Positions 12,501-18,366 of a stretch of 18,366 nucleotides of DNA are shown here, piece after piece. The position numbers and the translations under genes are program-made. The notes under the pieces were generated by a model. That model searched no databases. It was given only the letters and a program-made list of their open reading frames with translations, and was not told the origin of the DNA. Numbering within the stretch: position 1 is the first letter of the stretch; each line of letters begins with the position of its first letter. The stretch is from Lachnospiraceae bacterium UBA1718 (GTDB lineage: Bacteria > Bacillota > Clostridia > Lachnospirales > Lachnospiraceae). The stretch is from NCBI GenBank assembly GCA_002317245.1, contig DCIU01000029.1:1-18366 (forward strand). The letters run 5' to 3'.

Positions 12501-14321
12501 ATGAAAGACAAGATTATTAACTGGTTGAGGCCAACCACGGAACGTTTTATAGGTGACCATCTCACCCTGGAGAATAGATTAAGTAACCTTATCATGTTAT
12601 GTACATGGTTTGGCTGTATATTCGCTTTTGTATTTTCGCTACTCATTAATCAGAGCTGGGGACAGTCAATTACAGTTCTTGCAGGTCTTATTATAGTAAC
12701 AGGATGCCTGTACGTAGGTGTATGGCGTAATAAGCCTAAGGTTGCAGCATTAATGGTAATTCTTCTTATTAATGAATTGCTCTTCCCATTTATGTTTATT
12801 GCCTGCGGTGGTATTCACAGCGGAATGATCTGCTGGTTCATTGTCGGACTGATTTTTCCATTTCTCGTTCTTACAGGTCCAATATGTATAATCGTATTCG
12901 TAATAGGTGCAATTACTCTTGGAGGCTGCTTCGTACTTGAGTACTTTGGAATAATTCCAAGTCATCCTCTTGTTGACCTTGGCTGGGTAGAGGATGCTGT
13001 TCAGTCAATGATCTTAGTTGCCATCGTTTTTGGCGTAATATTCAAGTTCCAGACCTATGTATACTCTAAGCAGAATAAGGAACTGCTCGAGCGTGAAGAG
13101 GCTCTGCAGGAAGCCATGAAGGAACTGGAGCGAGTAAGTAATGCCAAGTCGGATTTCTTAGCCAACATGTCTCACGAGATCAGAACTCCTATTAATGCAA
13201 TTATGGGAATGAATGAGTTAGTTCTCCGTGAGAGTAAGGATGACAATGTAACTCAGAATTCTATTAAGATCCAGTCTGCCAGTGAGAACCTGCTCAGTAT
13301 TATTAATGATATTCTTGATTTCTCTAAGATTGAGTCGGGCAAGATGGAGCTAATTCCAGTGGACTATCAGCTCTCATCAACGCTCAATGACCTCTATAAT
13401 GTAATCTCCATGAGAGCCTCTAATAAGGGACTGGGTTTCGAGATTGTTAATAATCCAGACATCCCAGAACGTCTTCATGGTGATGAGTTCAGAATCCGAC
13501 AGGTAGTATCTAATTTCTTGACTAACGCTGTTAAGTATACCAAGGAGGGCCATGTAGAGCTTGCAGTGTCATATGAAAAAGTCGATGCCACTAACCTTAA
13601 TCTAATATTTGAAGTTAAGGATACGGGGGTTGGCATTTCGGAGGATGATATTGGTAAGCTGTTTGAGAGCTTCCAGCGTATTGACGAGATTCACAATAGA
13701 ACCATTGAGGGCACGGGTCTCGGACTTACCATCACCAAGAAGCTGGTAGAACAGATGGAAGGAAGCATCCAGGTTGAGAGTAAGCTTGGCCAGGGTTCGG
13801 TCTTCACTGCTATTATTCCACAGACCTATAGCGGCGATGAGACAATCGGAGAGTTTGCCAAGAGACATGAAGAATTCCAGAAGAACAAGGGTGTGAAATA
13901 TAAGGAACTGCTCCATGCTCCTGATGCAAGAATACTTGTTGTTGATGATATAAGAATTAACCTTACGGTTGTTAAGGGACTGCTTAAGAATACAGAAGTT
14001 AAGTCTGATCTGGCCCTTAGCGGCATTAAGGCACTGCAGATGATGGAGAAGACCAAGTACGATCTTGTATTCCTCGACCATATGATGCCTGAACTGGATG
14101 GTATTGAGACACTTAAGCGCTTACGCTCAGGCAACAGTATTAACGCAGCTACGCCAGTTGTTGCTCTTACTGCCAATGCCATAAAGGGAGCTGAGGAGGA
14201 GTATCTGGCAGCAGGCTTCAACGATTATCTGTCTAAGCCTGTCCATGGCGAGGATCTGGAGAAGATGCTAATTAAATATCTGCCTAAGGATAAGCTTCAA
14301 ATAGAGTCTGTTAACCAATAA
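12501..14321 (+). CDS. Membrane hybrid sensor histidine kinase/response regulator
   Basis: A 606-residue signalling protein. Residues ~28-185 hold about six membrane helices with very short loops, so the signal is probably sensed in or near the membrane. A short coiled coil (~188-212) leads to the HisKA domain with phospho-accepting H225 in 'NMSHEIRTP'. The ATPase domain has the N-box 'NFLTNAVKYT' (N342), G1 'DTGVGIS' (374-380) and G2 'GTGLGL' (404-409). A C-terminal receiver (~476-596) keeps D482/D483, phospho-acceptor D526 in 'FLDHMMPELDG', T557 and K579. No output or HPt domain follows, so a separate partner must receive the phosphate. No partner gene is adjacent. Ribosome site: a weak 'aaaggg' seven to eight bases before the ATG. 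The signal is unknown. Confidence 0.93.
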   Translation: MKDKIINWLRPTTERFIGDHLTLENRLSNLIMLCTWFGCIFAFVFSLLINQSWGQSITVLAGLIIVTGCLYVGVWRNKPKVAALMVILLINELLFPFMFIACGGIHSGMICWFIVGLIFPFLVLTGPICIIVFVIGAITLGGCFVLEYFGIIPSHPLVDLGWVEDAVQSMILVAIVFGVIFKFQTYVYSKQNKELLEREEALQEAMKELERVSNAKSDFLANMSHEIRTPINAIMGMNELVLRESKDDNVTQNSIKIQSASENLLSIINDILDFSKIESGKMELIPVDYQLSSTLNDLYNVISMRASNKGLGFEIVNNPDIPERLHGDEFRIRQVVSNFLTNAVKYTKEGHVELAVSYEKVDATNLNLIFEVKDTGVGISEDDIGKLFESFQRIDEIHNRTIEGTGLGLTITKKLVEQMEGSIQVESKLGQGSVFTAIIPQTYSGDETIGEFAKRHEEFQKNKGVKYKELLHAPDARILVVDDIRINLTVVKGLLKNTEVKSDLALSGIKALQMMEKTKYDLVFLDHMMPELDGIETLKRLRSGNSINAATPVVALTANAIKGAEEEYLAAGFNDYLSKPVHGEDLEKMLIKYLPKDKLQIESVNQ

Positions 14322-14345
14322 CCTCTATTATTAATTGAAAGCAGG

Positions 14346-14373
14346 GAGTCGCACTCAGGTGCGGCTCTTTTTT
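14346..14373 (+). terminator. Intrinsic terminator after the hybrid kinase
   Basis: A 9-bp GC-rich stem (14346-14354 with 14359-14367, one G-U) capped by a TCAG tetraloop runs into six T. It is a textbook terminator, 25 bases after the kinase stop codon. Confidence 0.92.
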
Positions 14374-14433
14374 ATTTTTATTTAATGATTTATATATGGA
14401 AAAAATAAGTATAAAGGGGTATAACAGATATTG

Positions 14434-14469
14434 TGGAGCGTATTGTTAAGGCATAATGAATACGCTCTA
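14434..14469 (+). promoter_or_regulatory. Hairpin in the 5' leader of the exporter gene
   Basis: An 11-bp stem, tggagcgtatt with aatacgctcta (one G-U), has a 14-nt loop. It lies nine bases before the AAGGAG ribosome site (14478-14483) of the exporter. There is no real T-run after it. It may be an operator dyad or an mRNA structure that affects translation or stability. Confidence 0.45.
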
Positions 14470-14489
14470 TTTGTATTAAGGAGTTTTGT

Positions 14490-17009
14490 ATGGAAGAAGC
14501 GAAGAGTAATCAGGCTATGCTGCGCATATGTGGCTTCATCGTCGATAAGCGTAATCTGTTTTTCCTGATTTTTGGAATATTGGCAATTTTCTCAGCCTTT
14601 TCAAGGAACTGGGTTAGTGTTGAGAATGATATGGCATATTACCTGCCTGGAACTACAGAGACCAGACAGGGCCTTGATCTTATGGAGGAGGAGTTTGTAA
14701 CTTACGGAAGCATATCCGTAATGGTTGCCAATGTGTCCTATGATCAGGGTGAAAGTATAAAGGAAGGAATAGAGAAGATTGACGGAGTATTCTCGGTTAA
14801 CTTCGATGATTCTTCGGAATATTACAATAATGGCTCGGCCAAGCTGGCTATAACCTTCGATTACGATGAGAAGGACGACCGCTGTCTGGAGGCCCAGGAC
14901 AGGGTGAAGGAATATCTGGATGGATATGATTATTACCTGATTACAACTCTGGGTGATGTCGAGGCGGAGATGATTAATGACGAGATGAAGGTAATCAGCG
15001 TTATCGTCGTAGTCATAGTGCTCTCGGTTTTACTCTTAACAACACAGGCATATGCCGAGATTCCTGTATTACTTATAACCTTCGGTGGTTCTGCAATTCT
15101 TCAGATGGGAACCAACTTCGTATTTGGTACTATTTCATTCGTATCAGATTCCGTAACAATAGTTCTGCAGCTGGCACTGTCAATCGACTATGCCATTATC
15201 CTGCTTAACAGATACAAGGAAGAGCATGCCCTCTATGAACCTAGAGAGGCCATTATTATAGCCCTTTCCAAGGCAATTCCTGAGATTGCAGGTTCATCAC
15301 TGACTACCATTGGTGGTCTTATTGCTATGACCTTCATGCAGTATAAGATGGGTCCTGATATGGGTATTGTTCTTATTAAGGCTATCCTTCTTAGCTTGGT
15401 TGGAGTATTCCTGCTCATGCCAGGTGTAATTATGCTGTTTGCTAATCTTATGGAGAAGACCCAGCATAAGAACTTCATTCCACAGATTCCATTCGTTGGT
15501 AAGTTCGCGTATAAGACAAGATACATAATTGCCCCAATTTTCTTCGTGCTTATTGTCGCAGGATATATGATTTCAAGCAGATGTAATTATGTATTTGGTG
15601 ACTCAACTGTTACTACTCCAATTGAGAACGATATGCAGCATGCTGAGAAGCTCATGGAGGAAAACTTCGGTGCGACTAACCTTGTGGCCATGATGGTACC
15701 TACTGGTAATTATGAGGCTGAGAAGCAGCTCATTAATGAACTGGAGAGCAGGGATGAGGTTGACCACTGTCAGGGTCTTGCCAATATTGAAGCACTTAAT
15801 GGATATACGCTTACAGATAAGCTGACACCAAGACAGTTCTCGGAGTTAATTGACTTGGACTATGAGGTTGCCAAGCTTGTATATGCGGCCTATGCAATTA
15901 ATGATGAAGATTATGCTAAGGCTATTAATGGTATTGAGAGCTATAGCGTTCCACTGATAGACATGTTCATGTTCGTTAAGCAGGAGGTTGATGAGGGATA
16001 TGTCACTCTTGATGATGAACTGATGGATACCCTTAACGATGCTTATGAACAGATGAACTTCGGTAAGAAGCAGTTAAAGGGTGAGAACTACAGCAGAATT
16101 CTTGTCTATCTGACCCTTCCTGAAGAGGACGAAGAGACGTATGCATTCTTACAGGAGATGCATACAATTGCAGAGAAGTATTATCCGGATGGCAAGGTAT
16201 TGCTCTGTGGTAACTCTGTCAGCCAGTATGACCTTAAGAATACCTTCAGCAGGGATAATACAGTAGTTAATATTATGTCGATATTAGTAGTCCTGGTGGT
16301 ACTGCTGTTCACATTCAAGTCGGCAGGTATGCCAGTACTCCTTATTATTGTTATTCAGGGTAGTATCTGGATTAACTTCTCATGTTCTACGGTATTACAG
16401 CAGAATATGTTCTTCCTAAGCTACCTGATTGTAAGCTCAATTCAGATGGGTGCTAATATTGACTACGCCATTGTTATTGCAAGTAGATACACTGAGCTCA
16501 GAGAGACAATGACTCGTCCGGAGGCAATCATAGATACCATGAATATGTCCTTCCCGACTATTGTTACATCGGGATCAATGCTTGCTCTTGCAGGTATCAC
16601 AATTGGTAAGCTTACATCCAATGTTGCTATCTATAACATTGGTCAGACACTTGGACGAGGAACCATTATATCTATCATAATTACAATGTTTGTTCTTCCA
16701 CAGATTCTGCTTGTTGGTGATGCAATTATTGCCAAGACTGCCTTTGTTATGAATATGCCAATTAAGACCAAGGAAGCAACAGGCCTTATGAGAGTAGACG
16801 GTATTGTGCGTGGTCACATTAATGGTAATGTTATGGGTACAATGCATGCAGTTGTAAGAGGCGATATCAGTGCATATGTTGAGGCGGGAGATATCACTCC
16901 TTTAAGTGAGGAAGATATGGCTGAGCTTGACAAGATGGCAGTAATAGAAGAGAAGACTAATCCGGTTAAGGCGGAAGAAGAAAAGGAGGCATGTGACGAT
17001 GAGAAATAA
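14490..17009 (+). CDS. MMPL/RND-family membrane exporter
   Basis: An 839-residue transporter with the duplicated RND plan: one N-terminal helix (~23-40), an extracellular domain, five helices (~168-320), then the same again (helix ~345-362, soluble domain, five helices ~595-735). Both halves keep the proton-relay Asp-Tyr motif: 'SIDYAIILLNRY' (D233) and 'NIDYAIVIASRY' (D658). Relatives move lipids, peptides or siderophore-like molecules outward by proton motive force; the cargo here is unknown. The cytoplasmic tail is unusual: residues ~767-803 form a G-spaced beta-repeat strip, then an acidic Lys/Glu end. Start: AAGGAG six bases before ATG. The 3' end overlaps the next gene by 11 bases, so the two are coupled and probably work together. 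Confidence 0.9.
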   Translation: MEEAKSNQAMLRICGFIVDKRNLFFLIFGILAIFSAFSRNWVSVENDMAYYLPGTTETRQGLDLMEEEFVTYGSISVMVANVSYDQGESIKEGIEKIDGVFSVNFDDSSEYYNNGSAKLAITFDYDEKDDRCLEAQDRVKEYLDGYDYYLITTLGDVEAEMINDEMKVISVIVVVIVLSVLLLTTQAYAEIPVLLITFGGSAILQMGTNFVFGTISFVSDSVTIVLQLALSIDYAIILLNRYKEEHALYEPREAIIIALSKAIPEIAGSSLTTIGGLIAMTFMQYKMGPDMGIVLIKAILLSLVGVFLLMPGVIMLFANLMEKTQHKNFIPQIPFVGKFAYKTRYIIAPIFFVLIVAGYMISSRCNYVFGDSTVTTPIENDMQHAEKLMEENFGATNLVAMMVPTGNYEAEKQLINELESRDEVDHCQGLANIEALNGYTLTDKLTPRQFSELIDLDYEVAKLVYAAYAINDEDYAKAINGIESYSVPLIDMFMFVKQEVDEGYVTLDDELMDTLNDAYEQMNFGKKQLKGENYSRILVYLTLPEEDEETYAFLQEMHTIAEKYYPDGKVLLCGNSVSQYDLKNTFSRDNTVVNIMSILVVLVVLLFTFKSAGMPVLLIIVIQGSIWINFSCSTVLQQNMFFLSYLIVSSIQMGANIDYAIVIASRYTELRETMTRPEAIIDTMNMSFPTIVTSGSMLALAGITIGKLTSNVAIYNIGQTLGRGTIISIIITMFVLPQILLVGDAIIAKTAFVMNMPIKTKEATGLMRVDGIVRGHINGNVMGTMHAVVRGDISAYVEAGDITPLSEEDMAELDKMAVIEEKTNPVKAEEEKEACDDEK
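16788..16898 (+). repeat. Bactofilin-like beta-repeat strip in the exporter tail
   Basis: The protein here repeats the pattern V-x-G-x-V/I-x-G about every six residues: 'VDGIVRGHINGNVMG', then 'AVVRGDISAYVEAGDI'. This spacing is typical of right-handed beta-helix proteins such as bactofilins, which polymerise. The strip is too short (about 37 residues) to be a full bactofilin domain of ~100 residues. Confidence 0.5.
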
Positions 17010-18366
17010 TAAATTGTATGCAGCCCTCCTGAGTATATTAACAGTAACATCAACACTGGTGATGACAGTTGGTACAGCTCTGGTAATTCCTACTAGCTAT
17101 TCCTATGCGGCAGTTAATCCATTAAATAAGAATAATACTGCCAGTGAAGAGGAGAATGAAGAGGAAGGCACTAGTGAGGATACTGAGACAGAGGAGATCC
17201 AGTGGGAAATCATTAAGATTGCTAATGCTAGTGAATTAGTAGACCTTGCCAATAAGTGTTCTCTTGATACCTGGTCTCAGAACAAGTACATCAAGCTTAC
17301 AGATGATATTCACCTGGCAGGGACAGACTTTGACTACTTCCCTACCTTCGGTGGAATATTCGATGGTGATGGACATACAATTGATGGTCTTATTATTAAT
17401 TCAGACGTGAGCTACTTAGGATTATTTTCCAAGCTACAGCCGGGAGGACTCATTAAGAACCTTACAGTTGGTGGCAATGTCAATCCTGGCAGTAAGCAGA
17501 TAGTTGTTGGTGGAATCGTAGGTGACAATTACGGTACCCTTGAGAATTGTACATTTGAGGGAATTGTTAAGGGTAATGATTACACGGGTGCCATCGTTGG
17601 TTACAACGAAGAAACTGGTATCATCATGAGCTGTAAGTCCCACGGCACGGTTATCGGCCAGCACTATACAGGCGGTATTGCAGGTACTAATTGTGGTGGA
17701 ATATACAGATGTACTAATAGCGCAGAGGTTAATACATCCAATGTGGACAAGAGTATGTCAATCGAGGACATCAATATCGATACATACCTAAACGGCATAA
17801 TGGATCTTAGTGGAGAAGTATCTGAGGGCAAGAGCCTTGATACTTCTAACAATACAATTGACACAGGCGGTATTGTAGGACATTCATCAGGTATTGTGGA
17901 GTTCTGTACCAACAAGGGCAATGTAGGCTATGAGAGAGTAGGCTATAACATTGGTGGTATTGCAGGACGCCAGTCTGGTTACCTGCATGGCTGCAAAAAT
18001 GAGGCCACTGTCCTTGGCCGTAAGGATGTAGGTGGTATAGTAGGCCAGGCCGAACCATATGTACAGCTGGATCTTACAGAGGACATCGTTAATAAGCTGA
18101 CTACTAATATTAATGAGCTTCACGACCTGGTAGATAAGACTCTTGATGATTCCGGTGACTCATCAGATACAATCTCCAACAGGTTATCTATTGTTCAGAA
18201 GTTCGTGGACAGTGCCCTTGAGGATACTTCCTACCTGTCAGGCGAAACAATTAACTTCGTTAACGGACTTACATCAGCTGGCAACGAAGCCCTTAGTCGT
18301 GCCGACTATGCTATGGATGAAGCCGGTAAGAGCGGTGGCGCTGTGGATAAGTCTAAGGATGCCATG
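16999..18366 (+). CDS. Exported GLUG-repeat protein with helical region (3' end outside window)
   Basis: The frame opens at ATG 16999 (AAGGAGG nine bases upstream) and is still open after 456 codons at the right edge. Residues 1-~38 are a signal peptide ending near 'SYSYAA'. An acidic Glu/Thr linker (~45-68) follows. Residues ~115-355 carry GLUG-type repeats seen in surface proteins: 'GGIVGDNYGTLENCTFEG', 'GGIAGTNCGGIYRCTN', 'GGIVGHSSGIVEFCTNKG', 'GGIAGRQSGYLHGCKN', 'GGIVGQ'. Each has a conserved Cys, predicting a beta-solenoid. From ~357 the chain turns helical, Asp/Ser/Leu-rich and coiled-coil-like. It overlaps the exporter gene by 11 bases, so it may be a cell-surface partner of the exporter. 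The ligand and full length are unknown. Confidence 0.85.
   Translation, partial: MRNNKLYAALLSILTVTSTLVMTVGTALVIPTSYSYAAVNPLNKNNTASEEENEEEGTSEDTETEEIQWEIIKIANASELVDLANKCSLDTWSQNKYIKLTDDIHLAGTDFDYFPTFGGIFDGDGHTIDGLIINSDVSYLGLFSKLQPGGLIKNLTVGGNVNPGSKQIVVGGIVGDNYGTLENCTFEGIVKGNDYTGAIVGYNEETGIIMSCKSHGTVIGQHYTGGIAGTNCGGIYRCTNSAEVNTSNVDKSMSIEDINIDTYLNGIMDLSGEVSEGKSLDTSNNTIDTGGIVGHSSGIVEFCTNKGNVGYERVGYNIGGIAGRQSGYLHGCKNEATVLGRKDVGGIVGQAEPYVQLDLTEDIVNKLTTNINELHDLVDKTLDDSGDSSDTISNRLSIVQKFVDSALEDTSYLSGETINFVNGLTSAGNEALSRADYAMDEAGKSGGAVDKSKDAM

Noticed and set aside
13602..14081. Long open frame on the - strand inside the hybrid kinase gene
   Set aside because: It lies opposite a clear kinase coding frame with intact catalytic motifs, has no ribosome site, and its composition is that of a mirror frame.
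17434..18123. Several open frames on the - strand opposite the GLUG-repeat gene
   Set aside because: The + frame is continuous with signal peptide, repeats and ribosome site. The - frames overlap each other and have no start signals.

Overview
The window reads as a low-GC Firmicutes chromosome segment, most likely from the Clostridia and probably a Lachnospiraceae of the Butyrivibrio/Pseudobutyrivibrio kind. This rests on AT-rich DNA, strong purine Shine-Dalgarno sites, lipobox lipoproteins, and family content typical of that group (MMPL exporter beside a GLUG-repeat protein, RhuM module, NIL-type MetN). The genus is an inference. Every supported gene is on the + strand.

Layout. 1-269: C-terminal tail of an ATPase with a nuclease-like end, followed by a long hairpin. 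270-3850: accessory region with an AraC-type regulator, a lipoprotein of unknown role, and a stretch of gene debris (out-of-frame protein tails, a metallophosphoesterase-like end, a small HTH gene with paired operator-like repeats, and a RhuM gene broken by a stop codon and truncated). 3852-5745: a lipoprotein esterase of the LpqC/PHB-depolymerase type, then exodeoxyribonuclease III with a clear terminator.

5746-12437 is the most striking part and looks like one sulfur amino acid uptake operon. A strongly translatable 25-codon leader peptide ends in tandem cysteine codons. It is followed by one lipoprotein in which a cystine-type periplasmic binding domain (SBP_bac_3) is fused to a complete methionine-type domain (NlpA/MetQ). 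Then come MetN and MetI, two HisM-type permeases, a GlnQ/TcyC-type ATPase and an alpha/beta hydrolase. The layout suggests one tethered two-domain receptor feeding two different ABC transporters, switched by cysteine supply through the leader.

12501-14373: a membrane hybrid histidine kinase/response regulator with its own terminator. 14374-18366: an MMPL/RND exporter with a bactofilin-like beta-repeat strip in its tail, translationally coupled to an exported GLUG-repeat/helical protein that runs off the window. No rRNA, tRNA, CRISPR array or intact insertion sequence was seen.
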